Shown: positions 8,869 through 17,274 of the stretch, in pieces | Position numbering within the stretch: the first letter of the stretch is position 1 | Layout of the letters: each line of letters opens with the position of its first letter | From: Paenibacillus mellifer | GTDB taxonomy: Bacteria > Bacillota > Bacilli > Paenibacillales > Paenibacillaceae | NCBI RefSeq assembly: GCF_023195895.1 | Contig: NZ_JALPRK010000033.1 | Coordinates: 1 to 37,986, forward strand | Length of the DNA: 37,986 bases | Direction of reading: 5' to 3' | Notes under the pieces: generated by a model | Seen by the model: the letters and a program-made list of their open reading frames with translations, nothing else | Databases searched by the model: none | What the model was told of the DNA's origin: nothing | Translations under genes and position numbers: made by a program

Positions 8869-9117
8869 TCAAGGCGCCTGCCAGGCGTTGACATGATATA
8901 TATAAGCTTCATGACAATGCGGACACTGTACGACATGTTCGCAGCCGGAAGGAATACGCGCGGAGATGGCTGAGGTATATTGATCAGCGGAGCCGTAAGG
9001 GCTGTAAGGCCCGGCGTAGTCTTCTTTTTTTCCCGCATTCTCCAGAACGTATCCGCAATCGGGGCAGGTGGCGGTCATTGCAGCCAAGCCGTTGCATAAC
9101 GGGCATATAAATGGCAA
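8869..9117 (-). CDS. Small zinc-ribbon protein
   Basis: The 82-residue protein has three CxxC knuckles: CPLC (residues 5-8), CPDC (18-21) and CPHC near residue 67, plus a single Cys in GCEHVV. These could form one or two zinc ribbons. The middle region is low-complexity, rich in Tyr, Ser and Gly. The start is TTG at 9117 with AAAGGAG upstream. Its ribosome site lies inside a long inverted repeat (9115-9172), so its translation may be controlled by mRNA folding. No family can be assigned with confidence. Confidence 0.65.
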   Translation of the reverse strand: MPFICPLCNGLAAMTATCPDCGYVLENAGKKEDYAGPYSPYGSADQYTSAISARIPSGCEHVVQCPHCHEAYIYHVNAWQAP

Positions 9118-9176
9118 AGGGTATCTCTCCTTTACGGCATAATCTTCCGTAAAGGTAAGATACCCTTTTCTTTCTT
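9115..9176. terminator. Long inverted repeat overlapping the zinc-ribbon gene start
   Basis: AAGGGTATCT-CTCCTTTACGG pairs with CCGTAAAGG-AGATACCCTT across a short loop, giving about 20 paired bases. On the plus strand TTTTCTTTCTT follows, as in a terminator. On the minus strand the same fold would bury the ribosome site of the zinc-ribbon gene. Confidence 0.6.
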
Positions 9177-9211
9177 AGAACATGTAAAACACGCGTAGTC
9201 CCTCTATAAAA

Positions 9212-10210
9212 CTACAGCTTCATATTGCTGCTGTGTCCTGGAGACAGCTTCGCTTCCGGATCGATGTAAACTTTGGCATTGTTGACCGCTGTCGGCGCTT
9301 CGCCAAAACCTACCGCAATCAGATCCAATTTGCCGGGATATGTCGTAATGTCACCGGCGGCAAAGATGCCGGGAATCGAGCTCTCCATCCGAGAATCGAC
9401 GACAATAGCGTTGCCTTCGATATCGAGGCCCCATTCGGCGATGGGTCCCAGCGAGGAGACGAATCCGAAGTTGACGATTACGTCATCTACGGCAATCTCT
9501 TGGGTCTCCTTCGTCTTCACGTCAGCCAGGGTGACGCGTTCAATTCGTTCGTCGCCGTGCAGCTCCGCGATTTCTGTAGGCGTGATCACCTGCACGCGGG
9601 AAGCCATCAACTTCTCGACGCTGTGCTCATGCGCCCGGAATTTGTCACGGCGATGGATCAACGTGACCTGCTCGGCGATCGGCTCCAGCATCAGCGCCCA
9701 GTCGACCGCGGAGTCACCGCCACCGCTGATCAAGACCTTCTTGCCGCTGAACCGGTTCATATCGCTGACGAAATAGTGCAGGTTGGTTTTCTCGAAACGG
9801 GAGGCGTTCTCCAGGTCAAGTCGACGTGGTTCGAAGGCGCCAACGCCTGCGGTGATAATTAAAGCACGCGCATAATGGACGTCCTTGTCGGTCGTTACCA
9901 CAAAATGGCGATCTTCTTTCTTCTCGATTTGCAGTACCCGTTCCTCCAGACGAACGTCCGGTTCAAACAGCTTTAACTGCTCATTCAAGTTGTTGATCAA
10001 CTCTTGGCCCGTCACTTTAGGAAAGCCGGCCACGTCATAAATATATTTCTCAGGATAGAGGGCAGCAACTTGACCCCCAAGCTGAGGCATACTTTCGATC
10101 AGTTTGACGGAAGCTTTTCTCATTCCGCCATAAAATGCGGCAAACATGCCCGCCGGTCCGCCCCCGATAATCAGGAGATCAGTGAATTCGGCGTTGTTTT
10201 GGGATGACAC
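9212..10210 (-). CDS. yumC: Ferredoxin/flavodoxin-NADP+ reductase YumC
   Basis: The 332-residue thioredoxin-reductase-like FAD enzyme has an FAD motif [13 protein letters not shown] at the N-terminus, an NADPH motif [14 protein letters not shown] near residue 165, and the C-terminal FAD segment [25 protein letters not shown]. It has no CxxC redox pair, which separates it from thioredoxin reductase. The family passes electrons between NADPH and ferredoxin or flavodoxin. GTG at 10210 follows GGAGG at about 10 bases. It lies divergently beside the NADH dehydrogenase gene, as in the Bacillus yumB-yumC neighbourhood. Confidence 0.92.
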   Translation of the reverse strand: MSSQNNAEFTDLLIIGGGPAGMFAAFYGGMRKASVKLIESMPQLGGQVAALYPEKYIYDVAGFPKVTGQELINNLNEQLKLFEPDVRLEERVLQIEKKEDRHFVVTTDKDVHYARALIITAGVGAFEPRRLDLENASRFEKTNLHYFVSDMNRFSGKKVLISGGGDSAVDWALMLEPIAEQVTLIHRRDKFRAHEHSVEKLMASRVQVITPTEIAELHGDERIERVTLADVKTKETQEIAVDDVIVNFGFVSSLGPIAEWGLDIEGNAIVVDSRMESSIPGIFAAGDITTYPGKLDLIAVGFGEAPTAVNNAKVYIDPEAKLSPGHSSNMKL

Positions 10211-10627
10211 GGGCCAAACACCTCCAGATGGTTTCTTTTCTCTAACTATAATGTCAATTCTACTTTATTATAATCGTCACACCCCCGCTTGCAAAGGTAA
10301 GATCAAAACTGTCGAAAATATGGAATAGAATCCGTTAAAAGTCCTACAGTTACAGGTAAAATAAGACTTGATCTTTTAGGCAAAAGTCGATATCATTCAA
10401 ATGTATGCACTCATATTTGTGACGAAAAAAGCACATTTATGATTATACGACAGAAGGCTTTTGCTCATCCTACAAATAAGGCTTAAACTAATTGTGACAA
10501 TTGTCTCTGATTTCATGAAACGGTTTGATATGGTACAAAAGAATGGATTTTTATGTGTTAATTTTCACATTTCGTTTTTTGGTTTAATCAAATATAGAGT
10601 GTGCAAAATTGGAAGGAGAACAAATAC
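10211..10627. promoter_or_regulatory. Divergent intergenic region with candidate Rex operator
   Basis: This 417-base AT-rich spacer separates yumC and ndh. It contains TGTG-N8-CACA at 10554-10569 (TGTGTTAATTTTCACA), which fits the Rex half-site spacing TTGTGAA-N4-TTCACAA. Rex senses NADH/NAD+ and is known to repress ndh in B. subtilis. A TTGATA at 10525-10530 could be a -35 box, but the matching -10 is poor. Nothing else recognisable was seen. Confidence 0.6.
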
Positions 10628-11821
10628 ATGAGTACCATACCCAAAATTGTAATTCTTGGTGCGGGTTATGGCGGCATTCTTACCGCGCAGCGGCTGCAGA
10701 AAGAGTTGAACTACAATGAAGCGGACGTCACCCTGGTGAATCGGCACGACTATCATTACTTCACGACCCATCTGCATATGCCGGCTGCCGGGACAGACTC
10801 CATCGAACATACCCGAGTTGCCATTTCCAAATTAATTGACGAGTTCAAAATTGACCTTGTGAAGTCAAACGTTCAGGAGATCCGCCTGGCCGATAAGAAG
10901 GTTGTACTACAGGACGGAACCCTTTCCTATGATTACCTGATTATCGCGTTAGGCGGTGAGCCGGAATCCTTCGGGATCCCGGGCTTGACGGAATATGCGA
11001 TGACGATCCGCAGTATCAATTCCGTTCGGTTGATCCGCCAGCATATTGAATACCAATTTGCGATGTACAAAATGGACGAAGGTCGGACCGACCGCCTGAA
11101 CTTTGTGGTCGGTGGCGCGGGCTTCAGCGGCATCGAGTTTGTAGCCGAGCTGGCTGACCGCATTCCGCAGCTGTGCAAGGAATACGACGTGGACCCGAAC
11201 TTCGTGAACGTGTACAACATTGAAGCTGCACCAACGGCTCTGCCGGGTTTTGATCCCGAGCTGGTCGACTACGCCATGGACGTGCTCAAGAAGAAAGGTG
11301 TACAGTTCAAAATCGGCGTAGCGATCAAGGAATGCACGCCGGATGGTGTTATTTTGGCCACCGGTGAAGAAATTAAATCGCAAACGGTTGTTTGGACTGG
11401 TGGTATTCGAGGCAATCGCCTGATCGAAGCGGCAGGCTTCGAGACCGCGCGCGGACGGGTGAAAATCGATGATCATTTGCGTGCGCCTGGCCATGACAAC
11501 GTATTTATCATCGGCGATAACTCACTGATGTTTAATCCGGAGGGGCGTCCTTATCCGCCTACGGCGCAAATCGCGATGCAGCAAGGGGTGACCTGTGCAC
11601 AGAACGTGGTGGCGTCCATCCGCGGCAAAGAGCTCAAGAAGTTTGTGTTCAGTAATAAAGGGACGGTAGCTTCGCTGGGTAAAGGGGAAGCGGTCGCCAG
11701 TGCCTTTGGCAAGAAGTACAAGGGGTGGATTGCGGCCCAATTGAAGAAGTTGGTCGATATGCGATATCTGTTCATTATCGGCGGTATTCCGCTGGTGTTG
11801 AAAAAAGGAAGATTCTTCTAA
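10628..11821 (+). CDS. ndh: Type II NADH dehydrogenase (NDH-2)
   Basis: The 397-residue flavoprotein oxidises NADH and reduces menaquinone at the membrane surface without proton pumping. It has the FAD motif IVILGAGYGGILTA, an NADH motif FVVGGAGFSGIEFVAEL near residue 160, and the quinone/FAD segment YPPTAQIAMQQG near the C-terminus. That last motif is diagnostic of bacterial NDH-2. The C-terminal amphipathic segment (around ALKKLVDMRYLF) fits membrane attachment. ATG at 10628 follows GGAAGGAG at about 9 bases. A candidate Rex site lies upstream, and a short coupled gene follows one base after its stop. Confidence 0.92.
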   Translation: MSTIPKIVILGAGYGGILTAQRLQKELNYNEADVTLVNRHDYHYFTTHLHMPAAGTDSIEHTRVAISKLIDEFKIDLVKSNVQEIRLADKKVVLQDGTLSYDYLIIALGGEPESFGIPGLTEYAMTIRSINSVRLIRQHIEYQFAMYKMDEGRTDRLNFVVGGAGFSGIEFVAELADRIPQLCKEYDVDPNFVNVYNIEAAPTALPGFDPELVDYAMDVLKKKGVQFKIGVAIKECTPDGVILATGEEIKSQTVVWTGGIRGNRLIEAAGFETARGRVKIDDHLRAPGHDNVFIIGDNSLMFNPEGRPYPPTAQIAMQQGVTCAQNVVASIRGKELKKFVFSNKGTVASLGKGEAVASAFGKKYKGWIAAQLKKLVDMRYLFIIGGIPLVLKKGRFF

Positions 11822-11822
11822 G

Positions 11823-12074
11823 ATGCGTCATTGCAGCGTACAGGTTCGAGGGCTGCTGACACGGGACGAGTTGGATCGCTACAACGCCTTAATGGAAGTG
11901 GGCTCTTATCTGGAATCGCAGCAGCAATACGATTTGGCATACACGGTCCAGAAGGAAGTGGATCTTCTCATTCTGCCGGCCATTGAACGATTAAAGGAGA
12001 AGAGCCGTGACCGTGACCGGGCGACGGCGGAGTTCTTGAAATCGCTGGAAGCGGAACAAGAAGAGGAAGAATAG
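11823..12074 (+). CDS. Small charged protein coupled to ndh, unknown function
   Basis: The 83-residue, strongly charged, probably all-helical protein ends in an acidic run (EAEQEEEE). The ATG lies one base after the ndh stop, so it is almost certainly cotranscribed and perhaps translationally coupled with the NADH dehydrogenase. No family is recognised. The pattern RDELDRYNALMEVGSYLESQQ suggests a TPR-like helical pair, but that is a weak guess. Confidence 0.65.
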   Translation: MRHCSVQVRGLLTRDELDRYNALMEVGSYLESQQQYDLAYTVQKEVDLLILPAIERLKEKSRDRDRATAEFLKSLEAEQEEEE

Positions 12075-12075
12075 G

Positions 12076-12116
12076 AAAAGGGTGTGCCGCTCGTTGGAAC
12101 AGGCACACCCTTTATT
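12076..12116. terminator. Bidirectional terminator between ndh operon and hemQ
   Basis: AAAGGGTGTGCC pairs with GGCACACCCTTT across a 13-base loop. It is flanked by T-rich sequence on the plus side (TTTATTATT) and by TTTTCC on the minus side, and lies between two convergent genes. Confidence 0.9.
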
Positions 12117-12124
12117 ATTGTGAG

Positions 12125-12871
12125 TTACAGCTTGAGCATTTCATCTAGCCGTTCGTTATTCAACAGATTGCCGACATAAAAGGCTCCGAATTCGCCGAAA
12201 CGCGCGCTGACTTCGTCAAATCGCATTTCATAGACTAGCTTCTTGAACTGCAGCGCGTCGTCGGAGAACAGAGTGACACCCCATTCCCAGTCGTCGAAGC
12301 CGACAGAGCCGGTGATGATTTGTTTCACTTTGCCGGCATAGCTGCGGCCGATCAGACCGTGGCTGCGCATCATCTCTCGGCGCTCGTCCATCGACAGCAT
12401 ATACCAGTTATCGCTGAGCTCGCGCTTCTTGTTCATCGGGTAGAAGCAGATATGGTTTGATTTCGGCAGGATCGGCTGCAAGCGGGCCATGACCTCTGGA
12501 TTCGCCTTCGGGTCACCGCCGCCGGAAGCCAGATAATTACTTAACTCTACAACGCTGACGTAAGAGTACGCTTTGGTCGTATATTCAGCGAAGGTGGTTT
12601 TGTTGAAGGCTGTTTCTATCGCATTCAGCTCTTCCAGGCTTTCGCGCAGATGCATGAACACGATATCGGCCTTCTGGCCGACGATCGAATACACGGCGGT
12701 GCTGCCCGTCTTGGACTCTTCCATCTGAATCCATTCATTCAGGAACGTATGCAGCTCCTCCAGAGCTCCGGCGCGTTCCTCGTCATCCGCCGCTTTCCAG
12801 GCGGTCCAATCGATCGTGCGGAAATCGTGAAGCGCATACCAACCTTCTAAGGTTAAGGTAGCTTCGTTCAT
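12125..12871 (-). CDS. hemQ: Coproheme decarboxylase HemQ
   Basis: The 248-residue chlorite-dismutase-fold enzyme converts coproheme III to heme b, the last step of the coproporphyrin-dependent route used by Bacillota. Family signatures are [14 protein letters not shown], the [10 protein letters not shown] strand, and [22 protein letters not shown]. The last carries the likely proximal heme ligand His. It lacks the distal Arg context of true chlorite dismutases as far as can be judged by eye. ATG at 12871 follows AGGAG at about 9 bases. It is a monocistronic unit. Confidence 0.93.
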   Translation of the reverse strand: MNEATLTLEGWYALHDFRTIDWTAWKAADDEERAGALEELHTFLNEWIQMEESKTGSTAVYSIVGQKADIVFMHLRESLEELNAIETAFNKTTFAEYTTKAYSYVSVVELSNYLASGGGDPKANPEVMARLQPILPKSNHICFYPMNKKRELSDNWYMLSMDERREMMRSHGLIGRSYAGKVKQIITGSVGFDDWEWGVTLFSDDALQFKKLVYEMRFDEVSARFGEFGAFYVGNLLNNERLDEMLKL

Positions 12872-13066
12872 GTATAATCACTCCTAGATAGATTCTGGAT
12901 CCTCATTCACGAATCGTCCATTACGTTTCTTATTGTAGCGCAAGGTGCCTAAACGGGGCAAATCGATTCACCCAATTTTCATGCAAAGTTCATTGCTTCG
13001 TTACATAATATCTAGTAAACTAACTACTAGCTTGATTTCGTGTGATTTAAGTTATAGTTCGGTAAA

Positions 13067-13099
13067 CTTCGTGATCGAAAGATGCCTTTTTGAATGACC
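13067..13099 (+). repeat. 33-bp partial copy of the MITE-like repeat end
   Basis: These 33 bases are identical to 13252-13284, the right end of the complete repeat copy that follows. This gives a direct duplication flanking the full element. Confidence 0.85.
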
Positions 13100-13112
13100 G
13101 TTACAATGAAGA

Positions 13113-13279
13113 TTCAAAAGGGCAGGTTTGGAGCACCGAGAAGGTTGGATGAAACCAGGGACTGAGTAGCGGAGCGTACGTATTGGGTACGTGAGCAACG
13201 GAAGGCCCGGCTGAATTCAAGATTCGAAGCCGAATCACCTTCATTGACCTGCTTCGTGATCGAAAGATGCCTTTTTGAA
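13113..13279 (+). repeat. MITE-like intergenic repeat, copy A
   Basis: This 167-bp element is bounded by TTCAAAAG and CTTTTTGAA. Its interior is strongly palindromic, with GTACGT/ACGTAC and TTCGAA-type segments and a conserved CGAGAAGGTTGGATGAA stretch. The same element, inverted, lies at 13605-13772 on the other side of yuiB. No coding potential was seen. Confidence 0.85.
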
Positions 13280-13304
13280 TGACCTTTAGAAGGGTGGGGG
13301 AGCG

Positions 13305-13598
13305 ATGGGTTGGCTCATCGTACTGGTGCTGATGGTTTTATTCTTCGTGATGATGTTCGGCATCGGTTTTATTCTGAATATGCTGATGAAAACAACCTGG
13401 TTTCCGGCATACGTGTTCATTATCGTGATTTTGCCGATCGTGGTGTACACCCTATGGGATCATGATCAGAGCTTTGGCGCTTATCTGGCGTCGTTCCGGT
13501 TGGTTGATTATTTGACCGCATTCGCCGGGCTGTGCGGGGCGATTCTGAGCGGGTGGACGATCCGCAAACTGCGGTTAGGCGGGTACAAAATGTTTTAG
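13305..13598 (+). CDS. yuiB: YuiB-like membrane protein
   Basis: The 97-residue protein has three hydrophobic segments. It starts MGWLIVLVLMVLFF and contains a central FIIVILPIVVYTLWDH and a C-terminal LTAFAGLCGAILSGWTIRKLR. Length, start and location near yumC/ndh match the YuiB family of Bacillus, whose function is unknown. ATG at 13305 follows a GGGTGGGGGAG ribosome site. It is unusual in being boxed in by two inverted copies of a MITE-like repeat, so its promoter must lie in or near repeat sequence. Confidence 0.75.
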   Translation: MGWLIVLVLMVLFFVMMFGIGFILNMLMKTTWFPAYVFIIVILPIVVYTLWDHDQSFGAYLASFRLVDYLTAFAGLCGAILSGWTIRKLRLGGYKMF

Positions 13599-13604
13599 AG
13601 GTGG

Positions 13605-13772
13605 TTCAAAAAGTCATCTTTCCATAACGAAGCAGAGCATGAGAAGTAGATTCGACGTCGAATCTTGAATTCAGCCGGGCCCTCCGTTGCTCACGTACCT
13701 AAAACGTACGCTGCGCTACTCAGTCCCTAGCTTCATCCAACCTTCTCGGTCCTGAAAACCTGACTTTTTGAA
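13605..13772 (-). repeat. MITE-like intergenic repeat, copy B (inverted)
   Basis: This 168-bp element has perfect termini TTCAAAAAG and CTTTTTGAA and is the reverse complement of copy A over most of its length. Shared blocks include the segment around GTTGCTCACGTAC, GAATTCAGCCGGGCC and CATCCAACCTTCTCGG. A fragment of the same end recurs at 20763-20788. Confidence 0.87.
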
Positions 13773-13795
13773 CATGCACTTTTAGGAAGTTGTTC

Positions 13796-13846
13796 AAAAA
13801 GCGCGAGTGTCGTCATGGGAAGTCCCTGGCGTCTCGCGCTTTTTTG
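13796..13846. terminator. Bidirectional terminator after sinR
   Basis: AAAAAGCGCGAG pairs with CTCGCGCTTTTTT, giving T runs on both strands. It lies 10 bases beyond the stop of the minus-strand sinR-like gene. Confidence 0.85.
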
Positions 13847-13855
13847 CGTATATCG

Positions 13856-14191
13856 TTATTCCTGCTGGTCTCGTTTCCACTTCTGATATTCGAGGAAGTC
13901 CTTAAACTCCTTCTTGCTGACGCCCGAAGTCATCGCTTCCTGTACCAGCTCCGACCATTCCGGATCAAGCAATTCCGGTGCGGGGCGGTCGCCATACAAT
14001 AGCAGGTTGATCGAGACGTTAAGAGCGTCGGCTATCTTCTCGATGAAGGAAATGGAGGGGTTCGATTGAATATTGCGTTCCACATTGCTGAGGTAGGATT
14101 TTGCCACATCCGCCTTCTCCGCCAGCTCGGATAAGGAGTACCCTCGGTCATGCCGAATTTTCTGAATACGCTCGCCAATATGTTCTGCCAT
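13856..14191 (-). CDS. sinR: SinR-like master biofilm repressor
   Basis: This 111-residue regulator has an N-terminal Xre-type helix-turn-helix (residues 5-62, with LSELAEKADVAKSYLSNVER) and a C-terminal SinR/SinI interaction domain (LDPEWSELVQEAMTSGVSKK followed by EFKDFLEYQKW). Both domains match B. subtilis SinR closely. SinR represses matrix operons and is neutralised when SinI pairs with its C-terminal domain. Here it is the last gene on the minus strand after tapA-like, sipW and tasA, separated from tasA by a terminator, so it likely has its own promoter. Two TATCAGAATAA direct repeats lie just upstream (around 14210-14245). Confidence 0.92.
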   Translation of the reverse strand: MAEHIGERIQKIRHDRGYSLSELAEKADVAKSYLSNVERNIQSNPSISFIEKIADALNVSINLLLYGDRPAPELLDPEWSELVQEAMTSGVSKKEFKDFLEYQKWKRDQQE

Positions 14192-14283
14192 GTAGCCGTC
14201 GCCCTTCTATCAGAATAATTTTGATGTCATTATATCAGAATAAACGGGATCGGACAAAGGAGTTAAGTCGGAATTTAACTAAA

Positions 14284-14325
14284 CAAAGAACACCTTAGTC
14301 CCAGGAGAGGGGCAAGGTGTTCTGC
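14284..14325 (-). terminator. Terminator after tasA
   Basis: AGAACACCTT pairs with AAGGTGTTCT across 17 bases. It is followed on the minus strand by TTGTTTAG and separates tasA from sinR. Confidence 0.8.
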
Positions 14326-14341
14326 TTCGGAGGATCCGATA

Positions 14342-14929
14342 TTATCTGACGTCGCCAGCGCCTTGTTTCGCTTCAAACGTCCATTTCAGGTTCAAGGCGT
14401 CGCCTTGGAATTGGTTTTGGTCTTGACCGTTGTCCACGAATTCAAAGTCTACGATCATCGTGTCCGTGGAACCGGCTCTCAAACCGCTGCGTTCGCCGAG
14501 GAAAAATCCTCTTTCAACCGCATCCGGAGTTTGATTTTGCAAATCGTACAGCGTAGTTTCGTAGATTACGTCATTCAGCTTGTCGACATTGTACAGGAAT
14601 TTCACTTTAATATGTTTGCCGAAGTCGTCCGTGTTCGCTGGAGCGCCGGCTCTATTCTCAATCGTATAGCTCGTTTTGAGCAACACTTCTTTGATATCGA
14701 GCGTGCCGTCGTTTTTCAGTTTGAACGTGCGAGGAATATGGTCGCCTGGTTTCAAGTTGCCGATATCTACAATCGCCGTTGGGTCGGCGTTGATATCCAA
14801 TGTACCTGCGGCGAACGTCCCGGTCGTTTCCACCGAATCGCTAAAGTAAGCGAACGTGCCTCCACCGATTAAAGTCAAACCAAGTGCTGCTGTTGCTACT
14901 CCGAAACCTAATGTCTTTTTGATACCCAT
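14342..14929 (-). CDS. tasA: TasA/camelysin-type biofilm matrix fibre protein
   Basis: The 195-residue secreted protein has a SipW-type signal peptide: basic MGIKK, a hydrophobic core, then GGGTFAYFSDSVETTGTFAAG. The TFAYFSD motif is typical of TasA/CalY. The mature domain (NLKPGDHIPRTFKLKNDGTL followed by DIKEVLLKTSY) fits the camelysin fold that assembles into fibres in the extracellular matrix. It is shorter than B. subtilis TasA (261 residues) and closer to CalY length. ATG at 14929 follows GGAGG at about 8 bases. It sits directly after sipW in the order tapA-like/sipW/tasA. Confidence 0.92.
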   Translation of the reverse strand: MGIKKTLGFGVATAALGLTLIGGGTFAYFSDSVETTGTFAAGTLDINADPTAIVDIGNLKPGDHIPRTFKLKNDGTLDIKEVLLKTSYTIENRAGAPANTDDFGKHIKVKFLYNVDKLNDVIYETTLYDLQNQTPDAVERGFFLGERSGLRAGSTDTMIVDFEFVDNGQDQNQFQGDALNLKWTFEAKQGAGDVR

Positions 14930-15043
14930 TCCTGAATTCCTCCCTGATTTTAAAAAGATTTTTTATATATTGCATCCTTATGAATACATAAGGAGAACAA
15001 CCGAGTCATATTTGCTTCAATTGGGCTAAAGCGTCAATATCGT
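14930..15043 (-). other. sipW-tasA spacer with hairpin
   Basis: This 114-base AT-rich spacer contains a small perfect hairpin (CCTTATG...CATAAGG near 14975-14994) without a T run directly after it. It may be an mRNA processing or stabilising element that lets tasA be expressed above sipW. That is inference. Confidence 0.4.
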
Positions 15044-15628
15044 TCAGGATACTTTGGCGTCGGGCTGTGATTTGTTCGGGTCCGGTTTCTTATCCTCCAG
15101 CCCGGCGATCGCCTTCCATAGGGAAACGAGCGCGTACAGGAACAAGAGGAGCCCCGGGATAATCAGCAGAGCGACATTTCCCGTTTTGGTTCCGGCAAAG
15201 CTTAATACATAACCGATGTACGGAACGTTAAAGCCGGTATAGACACCGGTGACATTGGCCGGATTCACTGGATCCGAGTCAGCGGCACCATTGTTGTCGC
15301 CTTTGGTGCGGTATAACACCTGCCCGCTTTGCTCATCGCTCGTCACTTCAACGATGCGGTGAGTGATCAGCTTGTTGTCACTTGACCGGAAAGTAATGAC
15401 ATCGCCAACGTTGAACCGGGCCATATCTCCGCCAGGCTTAATGGCCGCAACGGATCCGGTAGGGATGGAGGGCTCCATCGAGCCGGACAGCACCGTTTTG
15501 AGTTGATAACCGTAGAAATTCGGTTCGCTGCCGGAAGCTTTCGAGAGCACCACCGATCCGGCCACGGTAAAAAAGGCGAGCGCCATCAGGAACGTCAGCG
15601 CGTTTCCCAACCATTTACGAATCCGCAT
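15044..15628 (-). CDS. sipW: Signal peptidase I, SipW type
   Basis: This is a 194-residue membrane-bound ER-type signal peptidase. The catalytic Ser50 is in VLSGSMEPSIPTGS, and the general base is His90 in LITHRIVEV rather than the Lys of ordinary bacterial enzymes, which is the hallmark of SipW. There is one N-terminal and one C-terminal transmembrane segment (about 8-28 and 152-170). It processes TasA and TapA-type precursors at the membrane. The gene begins 2 bases after the stop of the acidic protein gene, so the two are tightly coupled. Confidence 0.93.
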   Translation of the reverse strand: MRIRKWLGNALTFLMALAFFTVAGSVVLSKASGSEPNFYGYQLKTVLSGSMEPSIPTGSVAAIKPGGDMARFNVGDVITFRSSDNKLITHRIVEVTSDEQSGQVLYRTKGDNNGAADSDPVNPANVTGVYTGFNVPYIGYVLSFAGTKTGNVALLIIPGLLLFLYALVSLWKAIAGLEDKKPDPNKSQPDAKVS

Positions 15629-15630
15629 GC

Positions 15631-17274
15631 TTATTCACCTGCTTTCGATGGAGTCACGGGAGAAGGGACCGCAGTCTGGGTTGAGGCTTCAACCTGAGTC
15701 TCATCCTCGTCTTCGTCATCATTCTCATCCTCGTCGTCCGTCAAGTCATCGTCGTTGACCGGGAGTTCATCCTCCGGTTTTGTCAGGACCAAATCGTCCG
15801 TTGGATCCGTCTGTGCGGGAGGCAATGGAGATTCCAGCACAGGCGTGTCGTTACTTCCAGGTGCATCAGGCGGAAGAGCAACGGAATCATCATCGGCAGG
15901 TGGATTCGGTTGATCCGCCGAAGGTTGCTGACCGGTTGAATCGTCAGGGGAAGCCGGTTGCTCGTCGGAGGAACCGTCCTCGTCCGCAGTGTCCTCGTCC
16001 GCAGTGTCATCGTCTGCAGCGTCATCGTCCGCAGAATTATTGTCCTCAGAACCATCATCGATAGTGTCGTTGTCTGCATCGCCTTCCTCAGTTTGATCGT
16101 CCGCAGGAGGTTGGACATCACCTTCACCGGAATCGCCCACCGTTGGAGGGACTTCGCCGTCAGTCGGTTCATCCGCTCCGGGCTGCTCTTCGCCAGGCTG
16201 TTGCGGATCGGCGGTCTCATCCGGATTAACTGGGTCTTTGGCCGCTTGTTCCGCTTCTTCCTTGGCTTTCTGTTCCTCCAGCAGCTTCACCCGTTCAATT
16301 TCAGCCAGACGCTGCGCTTCTGCTTGAGCCAACAATTGGGCTCGCTGCGCTTCGAGACCGGAGATCTCGGAAGTTAAACCGGCGATAGCTGATTCCAGGG
16401 AAGCTTGCACGCTCTCGAAATAGGCAAGATCTTCGCCGCCAACCGGATCGCTAAAAGCTGATTCGTCATAAGTTGACCTCCCGGCAAACGGACTGGCGAA
16501 TGCGACAGCGGCAAATCCATCGCTCGAGATCGACAAATCGGATTGATGGACGGTACGCAAGTAGCTCAGGATCTCCTGCAGCGTTCCGCGAAGGGGTCCG
16601 GACAGCAAGCCGCTGCCCTTCAGAAGGTCTGCAATGCGATCAAGCAGCGTGGTTTGCGTAATCTCCGCGCAATTAGGCTCCAGATCATTCAGCGAGGTCA
16701 ACAGCCCGTGAATAACAGCTGTTGCTGCGGCGAGTTCCTGCGCCAGCTCCTGCCAAATCGACTGGTTCAACGCTAGCTGCTGCTGCAGCTGTTGGATCGT
16801 AGCGCTCAGTTCGCTGATCCGCGCTGATAAGCCATCGGCGGCAGCTTCCAATTGTAAACTCGCGGAGAAATCCGCTGTAATTTCCAAGCTGCCGGATTTG
16901 CCGCCTCCGGCGTAAACATCGTCGGTTGTGGAAGGAATCGCCGGCGAAACTGGGGCGACCACGTCCGACGATACCGGAGCCGGGAGCGTAGTATCTATAG
17001 CAGCGCGGGTCAGGGTCGCGCCGATTAATCTTCCTTTAAGGGAGGCGGCCCGTTCCAGATGATCGGCCAACAACGCAAGCTGGCTCTCAATTTGGCTCGG
17101 AAATACGCGGCAAGCCTTGATTTCCGAGTTGTCCTCGCGTACGCTGGTGAATTCGCCAAAGGTCGTTCCGACCTGCTGCGAGGTCCACAAGAGCAGGGTC
17201 GAGAGAATTAATCCGGATTGCAGCGATTTGACCATATTTTGTTTCTTCCGCTTTTTGCGTAATTTGCGGATCAC
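15631..17274 (-). CDS. Large acidic secreted protein in the tapA position
   Basis: A 547-residue protein encoded first in the sipW-tasA operon. A very basic start (IRKLRKKRKKQ) and hydrophobic segment are followed by VGTTFGEFTSV, which resembles the TFAYFSD cleavage region of SipW substrates. Residues 50-330 are Ala/Leu/Gln-rich with coiled-coil stretches; residues 340-545 are a disordered tail of D, E, P and T with DDDAADDDTADEDTADEDGS-like runs. It is much longer than B. subtilis TapA but shares position, signal type and an acidic tail, so I infer an anchor or assembly factor for TasA fibres. The start is uncertain: GTG 17274 lacks a good ribosome site, while AAAGGAG lies 8 bases before an in-frame CTG at 17295. 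Confidence 0.8.
   Translation of the reverse strand: MIRKLRKKRKKQNMVKSLQSGLILSTLLLWTSQQVGTTFGEFTSVREDNSEIKACRVFPSQIESQLALLADHLERAASLKGRLIGATLTRAAIDTTLPAPVSSDVVAPVSPAIPSTTDDVYAGGGKSGSLEITADFSASLQLEAAADGLSARISELSATIQQLQQQLALNQSIWQELAQELAAATAVIHGLLTSLNDLEPNCAEITQTTLLDRIADLLKGSGLLSGPLRGTLQEILSYLRTVHQSDLSISSDGFAAVAFASPFAGRSTYDESAFSDPVGGEDLAYFESVQASLESAIAGLTSEISGLEAQRAQLLAQAEAQRLAEIERVKLLEEQKAKEEAEQAAKDPVNPDETADPQQPGEEQPGADEPTDGEVPPTVGDSGEGDVQPPADDQTEEGDADNDTIDDGSEDNNSADDDAADDDTADEDTADEDGSSDEQPASPDDSTGQQPSADQPNPPADDDSVALPPDAPGSNDTPVLESPLPPAQTDPTDDLVLTKPEDELPVNDDDLTDDEDENDDEDEDETQVEASTQTAVPSPVTPSKAGE

Noticed and set aside
13067..13790. A composite transposon carrying yuiB
   Set aside because: No transposase is present and no clear target-site duplication was found. 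The repeats are short and non-coding, so MITE-like is the safest label.
15783..16377. Long overlapping frames on both strands inside the acidic protein gene
   Set aside because: They are by-products of the GC-rich Asp/Glu repeat codons. The 547-residue frame has the signal peptide and sits 2 bases from sipW.
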